DNA of 64,000 nt, from positions 27,842,254 through 27,906,253 of the forward strand of contig JAFMSR010000009.1 in the NCBI GenBank assembly GCA_022818135.1, read 5' to 3'. The notes below the pieces were generated by a model, which saw only the letters and a program-made list of their open reading frames with translations, was not told the DNA's origin and did no database searches. This document shows, in pieces, positions 24,061 to 35,814 of the stretch (position 1 is its first letter; every line of letters begins with the position of its first letter). Origin of the DNA: Saxidomus purpurata (lineage: Eukaryota > Mollusca > Bivalvia > Venerida > Veneridae). Both the position numbers and the translations under genes were made by a program.

Positions 24061-25110
24061 TTAGCTCATCTGGCTTTGCCAGGGTGAGCTTTTCTAATGG
24101 ATGGTCGTCCATCAACATTTTGATTTAAACGACATCTCCTTTGAAACCACTGAGACAATGTTGATAAAATTATGCAGGGATGTTCCTTGCAAGACGCTCT
24201 ACCAAAGTTGTTTAAAGAATGTCATTCCATGCAGAACTCTGGTTGCTATGGCAAAAAATAGGGAAAGTTTTTAAAATCCTCTTCTCTGAAACCACAAGGC
24301 CTAGAGCTTAGATATTTGGCATGTAGCATTGTTTAGTGGACCTCTTCCAAGTTTGTTCAAATTATGACCCCGAGTCAAAATTGACCCCGCCCGGGGGTCA
24401 CTTAGTTTTACATAGGCTTATATAGGAAATACTTAAAACATTTTTATCGTAAACCACAGGGCTTAGAGCTTAGATATTTGACATGTAGCATTGTCTAGTG
24501 GACCTCTACCAAGAATGTTCAAATTATGACCCCCGGGTCAAAATTGACCCCGCCTGGGGGTCACTTCGTTCAACACAGGCTTATATAGGGGGTCATTTCG
24601 TTTAACACAGGCTTATATAGGGAAAACTTCAAAATTCTTCTTCTCTGAAACCACAGGGCCTAGAGCTGAGATATTTGGCATGTAGCATTGCCTAGTTGAC
24701 TTCTAAGTTTGTTCAAATCATGACCCCTGGGTCAAACTGGCTCAGCCTTGGGGGTCTCTTGATTTTACAAAGGAAAATCTTTAAAAGACTTCTTCTCTGA
24801 AACCACAATGCCTAGAACTTAGATATTTAGCATGTAGCATTGCCTTGTGGACCTTTACCAAGATTGTTCAAATCATGACCCAAGGGTGTAAATTAACCCT
24901 TCTCGGGAGGGTGGTAACTTTATTTCGCATAGGCTTATATAGGGAAAACTTCCAAAAAAAACCACAAGGATCACAGGCAGAGGTTAGATATTTGGAATGT
25001 TACTAAGCATTGTGTAGTGGACTTCTACAAATTACGTTAAAATCATGACCCCTTGTATTATTGGCAATTGATATACAGGTGAGCGATATAGGGCCATCTT
25101 GGCCCTCTTG
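24061..25110 (+). mobile_element. Hairpin-ended element with five-unit tandem core (pearl/HINE-like)
   Basis: The left end folds as AGCTCATCTGGC..GCCAGGGTGAGCT. The core holds about five diverged units of 150-195 bp, each with GAAACCACAAGGCCTAGAGC, TTAGATATTTGGCATG and GTTCAAATTATGACCCC, starting near 24287, 24454, 24647, 24798 and 24958. The right end folds as AGGGCCA..TGGCCCT and is followed by CTTGTTT. The plan, hairpin-core-hairpin, is shared with 31413-32711. It contains no protein. Assignment to the pearl/Helentron-associated group rests on structure. Confidence 0.65.
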
Positions 25111-25190
25111 TTTATTTCCAGACAGAATGGATTTTTGTTGATGAAATTTATATTTCTTTTTTATAAGAACGGTAAATGTTATTCTTTATC

Positions 25191-25192
<2 letters not shown>

Positions 25193-25240
<48 letters not shown>
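25193..25240 (+). repeat. AAT microsatellite
   Basis: About 16 uninterrupted AAT triplets. Confidence 0.95.
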
Positions 25241-25356
25241 GCTATAATTTGACTCTTTGAAACATCTATTCAGTGTGATTTTCATCTTGTCAATAAAATT
25301 TTCTTATTTCATTGTATTTATTAAGGAGTTTAGTTTGCGGACATGGTTTTGATTTA

Positions 25357-25581
25357 CACTTAACCGATTTAGAAACGCAAAGATTTCCCCTGTTGAACAT
25401 TTTTATTTGAATGACGCTCTCGTTTTTATTTCTATTTGTCATTTTTTGCGATGAATTATTGAAACTTTTACAAGAATTCATTTTCATATTCTTGTTGTTG
25501 TGTATGAAATTTAAAATGAAACACGATAACACTGTTAAAATAAATATTTTGCCATTTTTGCGTTTCTAAACCGGTTGAGTG
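25357..25581. mobile_element. 225-bp MITE with TA target duplication
   Basis: Terminal inverted repeats of about 25 bp start with CACTTAACCGATTTAG on the left and CACTCAACCGGTTTAG on the right (reversed), and both continue AAACGCAAA. TA flanks both ends (25355-25356, 25582-25583), as expected for Tc1/mariner-type elements. The 80-codon minus-strand frame at 25290-25532 crosses the left boundary and is not a gene. Confidence 0.75.
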
Positions 25582-26638
25582 TACGTATCTGTTCTTGAAG
25601 TTTGTATACAAATCAAAGTTCGTGCCCCGGAGGCCTTTACGTGTTTAAATTTAATTTTTGACGAAGCTATTCATAGACTCGCGTCCATGGATCAACCAAA
25701 TACTCGACAAGCAGACGATTTTACCTCTTGAGCTGACTAGGGGCGACTTTATGTTTTTTGTATTTTATACATGTATATATAAACCCTTTGGAATCAGAGG
25801 CATATTTATCCACCTCCTGAATCATTATCTTATCACTTTCTTTTTATCCCATGATTTCCATGATTTTAATCATATTCTCCCTTTTTATAAAATTTAAAGA
25901 TAAATACTACATTTCACACGCCTGATTTTGTGTTATTTCGAACACTATAAATACACTGTGGTAAAATGAATGAATATAAGATAGAGTCACAAAATGAATT
26001 GGTAATAAGATGCCATCAGCATGCAGGTCTGGTTTGTATTTTTTTGAAGGACACAAATTCTAGTCATGAAACTGATAAAATTTAGAAATTACTAAAATCA
26101 ATCTAAAAGCATCATTCTTGGATAATAATGGGTCATAATATAATTATAATGAGTCAAGATAATATTAACCAGCCCTGCATGTAAGATCCTTGCAGTGGTT
26201 TAGTAGGAGGATTTTTCGTCTAAGTCACAAAAACATTTTTTTAAATTGATACTAACACTGTTTATAGTTTTCCTTATGTATCTGCATACCTCGTGTTTGA
26301 CTTAGAAATGAAAGACTACCTGAACCAGGAAATAGTATCATACATCAAACAATCATTATAGAATAAACTGAACTATACTAAAGACAGAAGGGACTTTTGA
26401 AGTAAAAGAAAAGTATAGACAAATGTGGGAGGAACAACCATATTAAACTGCAAGGGAAGTTATGTCCTGCTGTGTACTTTTGCAAGTTAGACATTTATAC
26501 CAAAATTATATATAAAGTTCGATACTGACTACTCCAAAACATACGGCAACTTGAATAGACTGCTGCACAAAAACATATATTTATGTTATCTGCCGACTTT
26601 TAACTTACTTATGTAGGTCTTGAATAACTTGATGATTC
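25582..26638. other. Non-genic stretch
   Basis: No gene or defined repeat recognised; the frame at 25658-25897 lacks supporting features. Confidence 0.4.
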
Positions 26639-29013
26639 ATTCTAACGCAGTTATTGACGTAACGTTATTTCTGATTGGTTGCGTCGCCTAAATTTACGGG
26701 TATAAAATGTAGGAAAAACTGTTTTGTTATTTTGATATTTGCGACTGTATATACGGTTTTTAATGGTCGCAAATATTTTTAACGGCGACGGCGTTAGCCG
26801 GAGCTGTTAAAACTGTTTGCGACCATTAAAACCTTATATACGGTCGCAAATATCAAAATCACAAAACAGTTATCCCTTTTCTAACGCGCAATATGTTTAA
26901 ATGAGATAAATAAAACGCCGTTTGAATTTTGCGACTATATATACGTTATTTAATAGTCGCAAATTTAAACGACGTCACCAATCAGAAACGACGTTACATC
27001 GGTACTGCGTTTGAATATAGGAATAACTGTTTTGTAATTTTGATATTTGCGACTGTATATACGGTTTTTAATGGTCGCAAATATTTTTAACGGCGACGGC
27101 GTTAGCCGGAGCTGTTAAAACTGTTTGCGACCATTAAAACCGTATATACGGTCGCAAATATCAAAATCACTAAATAGTTATCCCTTTTCTAACGCACAAT
27201 GTGTCTAAATGCGATAATTAAAACGCCGTTTGAATTTTGCGACTATATATACGTTATTTAATAGTCGCAAATTCAAACGACGTCACCAATCAGAAACGAC
27301 GTTACGTCAATAACTGCGTTAGAATATAGGAATAACTGTTTTGTAATTTTGATATTTGCGACTAAATAGTTTTTAATGGTTGCAAATATTTTTAACGGCG
27401 ACGGCGTTAGCCGGAGCTGTTAAAACTGTTTGCGACCATTAAAACCGTATATACGGTCGCAAATGTCAAAATCACTAAATAGTTAACCCTTTTCTAACGC
27501 ACAATGTGTCTAAATGCGATAATTAAAAAGCCGTTCGAATTTTGCGACTATATATTATAGGAATAACTGTTTTGTAATTTTGATATTTGCGACTGTATAT
27601 ACGGTTTTTAATGGTCGCAAATATTTTTAACGGCGACGGCGTTAGCCGGAGCTGTTAAAACTGTTTGCGACCATTAAAACCGTATATACGGTCGCAAATA
27701 TCAAACCACTAAATAGTTATCCCTTTTCTAACGCACAGTGTGTCTAAATGCGATTATTAAAACGCCGTTTGAATTTTGCGACTATATATACGTTATTTAA
27801 TAGTCGCAAATTTAAACGACGTCACCAATCAGAGACGACGTTATAGAGGATAATTGTTGGTTTCGGTGTAAGATCACGTTATAATTTCACCGAGTGGGCA
27901 CCAAAAGTGATATTTTCACGAGTGGCGCAGCCACAGTGAAAATAACAACTTTTTGGTGTTCACGAGTGAAATTAACGTGATGTTAAACCGATACCAACAA
28001 TTTTTCTGTTTATTTTATGGTTAAAACTCTACTTTTATTGAGTTTGTTTTTATAAATTATCGAAAATCGCGGGAAACGTCATCAGAAAACAAAGCGCAAA
28101 TGACGTCATTTTAACGACGTCATCGTTGCATGGTTTCCAGCATTAATTACGCACAGTATAGGTTTTGACGTAAATCCAGGTTAAAGCAGTGAAAAACAGT
28201 GAAAAATAAAAATGGTAATCCACTGTTTCAAAACTGTGGATTATCACTTTTATTTCACTGAGAAAACTCTATAATTCACTGGAAAACATAGAATAAACAT
28301 CGGTACTGCGTTAGAAACGTTATTTAATAGTCGCATATAAACGACGTCACCAATCAGAAACGACGTTACATCGGTACTGCGTTAGAAATGTTATTTAATA
28401 GTCGAAACGACGTTACCACTCAGAAACGCAGTTACATCAGTTCTGCAGTAGAAAGTCCAGTTACCCCTTTGAAAGATGTTTCAGATCAGATAAGAGACCC
28501 TTTTACAAATACAATGCACCTCTGCATTGCGACTGCTTCAGAAATATGAATGCTATAGTGTAAAACAAGTTAATGCAGTATTGCAATGTAGCACATAGTT
28601 CCCTACCGCCGCTAAATGTCCTTTTATTTACATGCAGATTAAATACTCTGAACAACAAAATTTCAGAAAGGGAGATAATTAAAACCTAGGCAAGATAACA
28701 TTATAGGAATAACTGTTTTGTAATTTTTATATTTGCGACTGTATATACGGTTTTTTAATGGTTGCAAATATTTTTAACGGCGACGGCGTAAGCCGGAGCT
28801 GTTAAAACTGTTTGCGACCATTAAAACCGTATATACGGTCGCAAATATCAAAATCACTAAATAGTTATCCCTTTTCTAACGCACAATGTGTCTAAATGCG
28901 ATAATTAAAACGCCGTTCGAAGTTTGCGACTATATATACATTATTTAATACATGTAGTCGCAAATCTAAACGACGTCACCAATCAGAAACGACGTCACAT
29001 CGGTACTGCGTTA
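26639..29013. repeat. Tandem array of foldback MITE units
   Basis: The first unit (26639-27014) is complete: it starts ATTCTAACGCAGTTATTGACG and ends with the inverted counterpart CGGTACTGCGTTAGAATAT. Within it two nested hairpins repeat: GATATTTGCGACTGTATATA pairs with TATATACGGTCGCAAATATC around a GGCGACGGCGTTAGCCGG core, and a second pair uses TTTGCGACTATATATACG. Further units of about 308 bp, lacking the left terminus, start near 27018, 27326 (with an internal loss), 27557 and 28703, with fragments at 28300-28440. A different MITE interrupts the array at 27843-28298. The units probably multiplied by unequal exchange after one insertion. Confidence 0.8.
27843..28298. mobile_element. Foldback MITE nested in the array
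   Basis: The element starts TAGAGGATAATTGTTGGTTT and has a long stem: CGGTGTAAGATCACG, CACCAAAAGTGATATTTTCAC and their counterparts CGTGATGTTAAACCG and GTGAAAATAAC..TTTTGGTG around GAGTGGCGCAGCCAC. It splits a unit of the surrounding array, since the expected GACGTTACATCGGTACTGCG is interrupted after GACGTTA. Bases 3758-3811 are a second left end. The target duplication is unclear (TA or TTA). Confidence 0.65.
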
Positions 29014-29346
29014 GAATATAAGTTGAAGTGACAACTATGTACATTTTGTATAGATAGATGCAGAAATTGTTGCCTTGTATTTCGTAAGTTGATGAAGATT
29101 GCTAATCGTGTATAATTCTTTGATTTCAGGTGAAATGTTACACGCCTTTAAGTCGGATTCTGAGAGAAAGCCTCGGTATATTGACTGATTATTTCGTAAT
29201 TGCGTATATATACTGTCAAAGATTTTGTACCGTCTTGATCAAACGATCAGCTTTAAAACAAATTGTCTGACATGAATATGAAACTGTTTCACAGTCAAAA
29301 CTTCCTAGACATTTGCACCTGTTTTACCTAATATTGGAACATCAAT

Positions 29347-30489
29347 ATGTTATTGTTTTTACGACGACCGTTTCTCGTGCTTACCACAGTGTTTCTACTG
29401 CTATTGTTGAAAATTTCCATAGAAGAACAATATATATACAGCAAACAACGAGTCTCAGGGAATAAATTACATATATTTTCGAACGGAGGTTTCATGCGAC
29501 AGAATGGTGCCAGTAACAGTCAAACATATATTCCAGTAGTATCAGCTTCAAGAAATAACAGCAAAACTTTCTTACCTCTGTTACAGAAGAAATTGGATAC
29601 AGGCGGAATTCATAGAAATGAACAGTGTTTGCGGATTGGAAATCCTTGGAATTCAACATTTCACGTTGAGAATTGTATAGCCGCAGTACTACTCGTAAGA
29701 ATATATCGTGATGATAAGCCGGAGTTAACAACTTACGAATTGGAACAGTGGATTCGGTATTTACAATATGCTGGTGTCGATGTTATATATCTGTATGATG
29801 CTTATGAAAATGACTGGGAAAAACTTGACAAGTGGGTGAACCAACTGTTTTATCCGTTTGAGGTAATTTACCACGACTGGCATCAACACACACCTTATAA
29901 AGTGAACGAAACACAAGTTCCCGCATACAATCATTCAACAGAAAATTATAAAAACGCTTGTAAATGGCATATCGCCATGGATATTGATGAATATCCATTC
30001 GTTCTTGACGATTTTGAGAAAGGATTCCTAAAGAGATTTATATTAAACTACAATACACTACGCCCAGAGTGTTCAGAATTATCATTTCGTAATTTCATAT
30101 TTTCTGGATATCCAACAGAAAAACATTGGCTTGTAGAGCGTTTGCAGAGAAGAATACTCAAAAGGGCAAATTATCTTGACAAACCAATATATATTGCAAG
30201 GCAAGTCAAAGCAAGTGGTGTTCACCATAACATCATCAGAAAAGGCCAATTTTGCGATGTGGACGAAGCAACTGCAAGGTTTCATCACTACTGGGGAGCC
30301 CGGATACAGGACTGGAAGCCGGACACGGTCGACACTTTGTCTAAAACTATCCCGGATCAGTCCATATTGCCGATTTTGACAAACTTAAAGAAAATTCCAC
30401 TTATATCGAATAATATACCAGCCAATGTTACCAATCGTTACTGGAATATTACACCAGCAAGTACTGTTAAATACCGTCATTGTTTGTGA
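29347..30489 (+). CDS. Glycosyltransferase family 92 (DUF23) protein, single exon
   Basis: 380 aa from ATG 29347 to TGA 30489. Residues about 8-24 are a hydrophobic signal anchor (VLTTVFLLLLLKI) after two arginines, so this is a type II membrane protein, presumably of the Golgi. The GT92 core follows: NCIAAVLLVRIYRDD, ELEQWIRYLQYAGVDVIYL, the metal-binding MDIDEYPF (DxD-like), SFRNFIFSGYP and FHHYWGAR. Family members, including the C. elegans GALT-1 galactosyltransferase, add beta-1,4-galactose to glycans; the acceptor here cannot be deduced. Several N-glycosylation sequons are present (NNS, NST, NET, NHS). The length suits invertebrate members, which are often single-exon. A possible 5' UTR splice acceptor, TTTGATTTCAG, ends at about 29129. 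AATAAA lies 458 bp after the stop. Confidence 0.85.
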   Translation: MLLFLRRPFLVLTTVFLLLLLKISIEEQYIYSKQRVSGNKLHIFSNGGFMRQNGASNSQTYIPVVSASRNNSKTFLPLLQKKLDTGGIHRNEQCLRIGNPWNSTFHVENCIAAVLLVRIYRDDKPELTTYELEQWIRYLQYAGVDVIYLYDAYENDWEKLDKWVNQLFYPFEVIYHDWHQHTPYKVNETQVPAYNHSTENYKNACKWHIAMDIDEYPFVLDDFEKGFLKRFILNYNTLRPECSELSFRNFIFSGYPTEKHWLVERLQRRILKRANYLDKPIYIARQVKASGVHHNIIRKGQFCDVDEATARFHHYWGARIQDWKPDTVDTLSKTIPDQSILPILTNLKKIPLISNNIPANVTNRYWNITPASTVKYRHCL

Positions 30490-30946
30490 GGTTTTTGTTT
30501 TACATAATGACTGCATACAAGTATAAGATACGTGATTTATACTAAAAACATTATACAAGCTTTGTAACATATAATTTCACTACGTCTGCCCTTTACTTTT
30601 CTGTTTCATTTTTAGATTGTAAGTTTTTATCGTCACTTTTTGTCATATACCGAAATTCCGCTTACGTAGTGGTATGTCGGTTATTTTCCATTCAAACCAC
30701 TGAAAAATAGTTTGCAAGGCTTCCTTTCATTGGAAAACTGTAACAATCAGTATTTGAAGCTATGTGGGAAACCAAATAGTGCTAGTGTTAATAAAACTCG
30801 TTAAAATGTACTGGTAGTAAATGTAAAAAGCATGTTGCAACCATTCGGGTTTACTAAGCTGAAAGGGATAATATTTAAAAACCATAGTACATTTTTTGGA
30901 ACATACGCACATTTTACATCTAAGGTTGTGCCTGTATAATTTTGTA

Positions 30947-30952
30947 AATAAA
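30947..30952 (+). promoter_or_regulatory. Candidate polyadenylation signal of the GT92 gene
   Basis: An AATAAA hexamer on the coding strand, 458 bp past the GT92 stop codon, with T-rich sequence around it. Confidence 0.5.
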
Positions 30953-30959
30953 GACCTTT

Positions 30960-31360
30960 ATACAAAATGTACGTACTTTAATCCTTTGTGAGTTTGGCGT
31001 TGAGTAACATGAGAGACAAGTTAACAGACGTATCAGCGGCACAAGCTAGTTCATATTTGTTGCTTTACCGTTACTGCAGATTAGTAAATGAACAAGAGGG
31101 CTAAACAAATAAATAACCTTCAGAAACTTGGGAAATTTGAACAAAATAAACAAACCTTGATATGGATTTTCAAATGTGAACACACAAATGTTCTTGCCCG
31201 TCCGTCTGAGTATCCCATTGTCCGTGAGAAGTCATATGGAAACCTTGGGGGATGAATTTTCAAAAATATCTGCACTCAATTCTTCATTATCATCAAAAGA
31301 TGTAACAGTTGGAAGACCCGTCCTTAGGTCTGTCTATATGTCTCAACGTTACTGATAAAT
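30960..31360. other. Intergenic stretch
   Basis: No gene recognised between the GT92 polyadenylation signal and the palindrome array. Confidence 0.4.
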
Positions 31361-31361
31361 T

Positions 31362-32885
31362 TCTCTAAGTTTAAGAGATATATCTCTCTTCTAAACATAT
31401 ATCTCTTTTTATCCCCCGCAAAAGCGGAGGGGATATTGTAATGGGCTGCGTCTGTCACACTTGTCCGAAGCATAACTATAAAAGTATTCAAGGGAATTTG
31501 TTTAAACTTTACACACAGACAGAAGACATTAAGAGGAAGTACAGTGCACAAGGACATTAACTCTAGCTTGTTCTTTTTTTCAATTATCTCCCTTCATTGA
31601 ATTTTCTTGCCCGGGCAGTACTTGAACCGAATTGACTCAAGACTCACAGAGGACATTAAGACGCAGTGCAGTGTCTATGAACCATAACCGTACCTTACTC
31701 TATCTTTGAGTTATATTTGTTTGAACTTTAAACACAGACATAGGGCATTGAGAGGAAATACAGTGTACAAGGACCTATACTCTAGCTTGTCCTATTTTTA
31801 AATTATCTCCCTTTATTCTTTTTTTTTTGTTAGGTCCATAACTCCTTAAGTACTGAACTGAATTGATTAAAATTGCATACAGTTATAGAGGACATTAAGA
31901 CGCAGTGCAGAGTCTAAGAACCATAACCGTACCTTACTCTATTTTTAATTATATTTGTTTAAATTTTACACACAGACAGATTACATTGAGAGGAATTGCA
32001 GTGTACAACGACCTTTACTCTAACTTAACCTATTATTTTGAATTATCTCCCTTTATTCCTTTTTCTTGTCAGGGCCATAACTCCTTAAGTACTGAACTGT
32101 ATTGATTCAAATTGCATACAGTTTTAGAGGACATTAAGATGCAGTCCAAGAACAATAACTCAAACTAACCCAGTTATAGAGGACATTAAGATGCAGTGCA
32201 GAGTCTAAGAACCATAACCGTACCTTACTCTATTTTTAATTATATTTGTTTAAATTTTACACACAGACAGATTACATTGAGAGGAATTGCAGTGTACAAC
32301 GACCTTTACTCTAACTTAACCTATTATTTTGAATTATCTCCCTTTATTCCTTTTTCTTGTCAGGGCCATAACTCCTTAAGTACTGAACTGTATTGATTCA
32401 AATTGCATACAGTTTTAGAGGACATTAAGATGCAGTCCAAGAACAATAACTCAAACTAACCCAGGTTTTGAGTTATCTCCCTTTATTGATTTTTCGCATA
32501 CACCGTTTGTGCAGATCATACAGTTTCAGATTTTTAGAGTAAAAGTGCGACATTAACACAGAGAAAATACAGGTAAATAACCCTCAACACGTTATAATTA
32601 CTAATATTTTATTGAATTAGAACCTATACCATATCCATTCCTCTCACCTCAAATTTCTTGGTCATAGAAAGAGCACTCGGCGGGGGGATGGCCATGTCTA
32701 ACATGGCTCTTGTTCAGAGATATCTCCTGATGTGGGAGATATGTCTCTGTGCGATAGAAAGATATCTCTTACATTGAGAGATATCATTTTAGAATTGGGA
32801 GATATCTTTCAAAACATGAGATATATCTCTTTTAAAAGAAAGATATCTCCTTATTTACAGAGATATCTCTGAATTTAATAGATAT
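31362..32885. repeat. GAGATATCTC palindrome array, interrupted
   Basis: Short self-complementary motifs (AGAGATATATCTCT, AGAGATATCTCC, GAGATATCTTTC) are scattered at 31362-31412 and again, about ten times, at 32712-32885. The hairpin-ended element at 31413-32711 lies between them and has apparently split one array. Confidence 0.7.
31413..32711 (+). mobile_element. Hairpin-ended element with tandem core (pearl/HINE-like)
   Basis: The left end is the hairpin ATCCCCCGC..GCGGAGGGGAT and the right end the hairpin GCCATGT..ACATGGC followed by TCTTGTT. The core has diverged units with AGAGGACATTAAGACGCAG, ACACACAGACAGA and AATTATCTCCCTTTATT. Two neighbouring units, about 31900-32165 and 32191-32456, are identical as far as I can compare (offset 291 bp), a very recent duplication; the two identical 66-codon frames inside them are not genes. 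Ends resemble those of 24061-25110. Confidence 0.65.
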
Positions 32886-32889
32886 ACGC

Positions 32890-33640
32890 CCGTGTCCATT
32901 TTTGAACATATACACTGAAGCAGACGACAAATACAATGTTCTCTTATTAGCCTTTTGGATCCCAATTCTGAAAAACACCACCGAAAGAAACAGACTTGCC
33001 ATTGATTTTGAATGATAACCAATTTCAAGTTTCAACTAGTTATTTGAAGAGAAATTATTAAAAACACGTAGGTTAGACATCATTATTCAAATAGTTTGTG
33101 TCTGGAAATCCCTATTATCTGTTTTTTTTCTGTCATTAAATCTTAAAGCTATGAAAAAGGCAAAAATAAATATACAAATTTCAACATGTGAAGTGACAAT
33201 AATAGAGTAATGCTTTAAGGTCACCGATGGCATTTATAATATATACACCCTGTTCTGATGTCATGCACATCCAGTTACATCATTTACACGAGAAGTTTTT
33301 GTGAGTGTTATTATTTTGCGATCCTATAAAGGCGATGATGTCAGGGGGCCTTTCTTATGCCCTAAAGTTCGTTTAATGTGTGAAATTGGTGTTAACACCA
33401 AAGTATTGTTTTCGTCTGAAGTAACATGTTGCGATAGGTTTTGCATCAATCATAAATGTTTTTGTGGGGTTTATGGTTAAACGAAAAATGTGCCATATTT
33501 ACGGAATATCGCTTAAGTCATTCAAAATTTGTGAGAAAAACGGGTTCATTTAACAAATTTGATGCTTAAAATAGTGGTTTCATTAACAAATAAGGGGAAC
33601 AACTCAACCAAGCAGAAACATTTCTAATAGTAGGAAAGTT
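32890..33640. other. Non-genic stretch
   Basis: Nothing recognised apart from A/T-rich sequence. Confidence 0.4.
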
Positions 33641-33642
33641 TA

Positions 33643-34545
33643 GTAGCGGTTTGCGCACACCGTCCCCATGTTTACTATGTGTTTGCGCACACCGTCCCCA
33701 TGTGTACTAGGTGTTTGCGCACACCGTCCGCATGTTTACTAGGTGTTTGCGCACACCGTCCCCATGTGTACTAGGTGTTTGCGCACACCGTCCCCATGTT
33801 TACTAGGTGTTTGCGCACACCGTCCCCATGTTTACTAGGTGTTTGCGCACACAGTCCCCATGTTTACTAGATGTTTGCGCACACCGTCCCCATGTTGACT
33901 AGAGGTTTGCGCACACCGTCCCCATGTTTACTAGGTGTTTGCGCACACAGTCCCCATGTTTACTAGGTGTTTGCGCACACCGTCCCCATGTTTACTAGAT
34001 GTTTGCGCACACCGTCCCTATGTTTACTAGAGGTTTGCGCACACCGTCCCTATGTTTACTAGGTGTTTGCGCACACCGTCCCCATGTTTACTAGGTGTTT
34101 GCGCACACCGTACCCATGTTTACTAGAGGTTTGCGCACACCGTCCCCATGTTTACTAGGTGTTTGCGCACACCGTCCCCATGTTTACTAGATGTTTGCGC
34201 ACACCGTCCCTATGTTTACTAGAGGTTTGCGCACACTGTCCCTATGTTTACTAGGTGTTTGCGCACACCGCCCCCATGTTTACTAGGTGTTTGCGCTCAC
34301 CGTACCCATGTTTACTAGATGTTTGCGCACACAGTCCCTATGTTACTTGATGTTTGAGCACACCGTCCCCATGTTTACTAGATGTTTGCGCACACAGTCC
34401 CCATGTTTATTAATTTAGAGGTTTGCGCACACCGTCCCCATGTTTACTAGATGTTTGCGCACACCGTCCCATGTTTACTAGATGTTTGCGCACACCGTCC
34501 CCATGTTTACAAGAGGTTTGCCCACACCGTCCCCATGTTTCAAAT
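33643..34545 (+). repeat. 32-bp minisatellite, about 28 copies
   Basis: The unit is GTTTGCGCACACCGTCCCC followed by ATGTTTACTAGGT. Variable sites are mainly AGGT/AGAT/GAGG at the unit junction and CCGTCCCC/CAGTCCCC/CCGTCCCT. Adjacent copies abut without spacers, so this is not a CRISPR array. Confidence 0.95.
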
Positions 34546-34879
34546 CAAATACGAGAACTGTTTTAAAAGATAAACATGTATTCAAACTTTCGAATATTCA
34601 GAAATGTTGCAACAGTAAAGGCTGGCTACAGTTCAATGAAGAACAATGGAGTTTTATTTTACAAAACTGAGAAAGTTAATACACCTCGTGAGCGCAGCTA
34701 TTTGAAAATCCATGTTTTCCCTGATAAGGCACGTGCATTCCCGGAAACTGTGACAGCATATTTATAGTCTATCACGTGACTGCTGTCGTCTGGTGTTCAA
34801 GAATTCCGATAACCAACTGCCGCGTCTAACATCTAGAGAACTTGATTAGTTAATATTGGAATATCGACTTTATGGCAAA

Positions 34880-34970
34880 ATGTTCTTAGAAAATGACTCA
34901 TCGGGAAAGACGATGTCTTTGTTTAGTGGACAGATGTGTTTGCCACCAGTAGAATGGACTTTAAGTGCTG
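34880..34970 (+). CDS. Possible first coding exon, unrecognised
   Basis: From ATG 34880, with an in-frame TAG 31 bp upstream at 34847, 30 codons run to a strong donor: GCTG|gtgagtt. The product starts MFLENDSSGKTMSLFSGQM and continues CLPPVEWTLSA. It ends in phase 1. No downstream partner exon is evident; the frame at 45726 is phase 0 and cannot follow directly. Function unknown. Confidence 0.3.
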
Positions 34971-34974
34971 GTGA

Positions 34975-35344
34975 GTTATTTGCATGTATCAGTTGAATGT
35001 TTGATGTATCCCTTTGTTGTCCTAAGACGGTTCGGGCTTTTAATAGACGAACACAATTGAAAAATAATGCAGCTACTATCTGTATATTTTATACGGTTAT
35101 ATCAGAGGTTAATTAAGGGTTGTATGAAATCATGTACGGTACTAAATTGAAAAAGGTCATACATAGCTGTGCTGATGAGTTCTGCATCAAAACAAGGAAT
35201 GAAGTGGAATATAGATTTATAATTTGCTGAATGCAACATGAGATTCGGTGCCATGTTATTACTCTGAATAAATTGATAGCATACATGGTAATTTTGAGTA
35301 TGATTCTTTTGTAATAGACTAGTTGGGTATTAAGAGCGTGGTTC
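34975..35344. other. Non-genic stretch
   Basis: Nothing recognised; possibly the first intron of the candidate gene at 34880. Confidence 0.35.
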
Positions 35345-35348
35345 TTAA

Positions 35349-35777
35349 AGTGACATTATGCACATTTTGTAAAAGTAAAATTCCAGCTGAAATAGGTGTG
35401 TGTGAAAAGGGTAGAGGAAATAATAACTTTTAATCCAATACAACAAACTTTTCCTGCTACCAGTATAAAATAATAACTTTCCAAATATTACTTTTCCTAT
35501 TTTGACTGGGAGAGTCAATTTAAGAAATAAACAAATGCATGCAGGAGTAGCTTCCCTTCCACTGCCAAGCAACACTAATAACACAAGGGAAATCACTGCC
35601 AAGGAAGGAATTATTATTTCATTTGTCCATTTTTTTAATTTCTAAAGCACCAACTTCAAATATTAATGTGGCATTATCATTAGTTTAACACATTTAAATG
35701 CACAGTAACTGAAAATTGCTTTTATAAAACGGTCACCAAAAATACACTATGTGCAGTAAGATGAGCATAATGTCACT
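35349..35777. mobile_element. TTAA-flanked MITE, copy 3
   Basis: A 429-bp copy of the family at 1979-2407, with TTAA at 35345-35348 and 35778-35781. It is nearly identical to copy 1, including the minus-strand open frame. Confidence 0.85.
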
Positions 35778-35814
35778 TTAAGCAAACTAAGCCAAACTAT
35801 AATTTTGTCGATGG

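Noticed and set aside
31905..32396. Two identical 66-codon frames
   Set aside because: They are the two copies of the recent 291-bp duplication within a non-coding element.
33643..34545. CRISPR-like regular array of 32-bp repeats
   Set aside because: Copies are directly abutting without variable spacers and the genome is eukaryotic.
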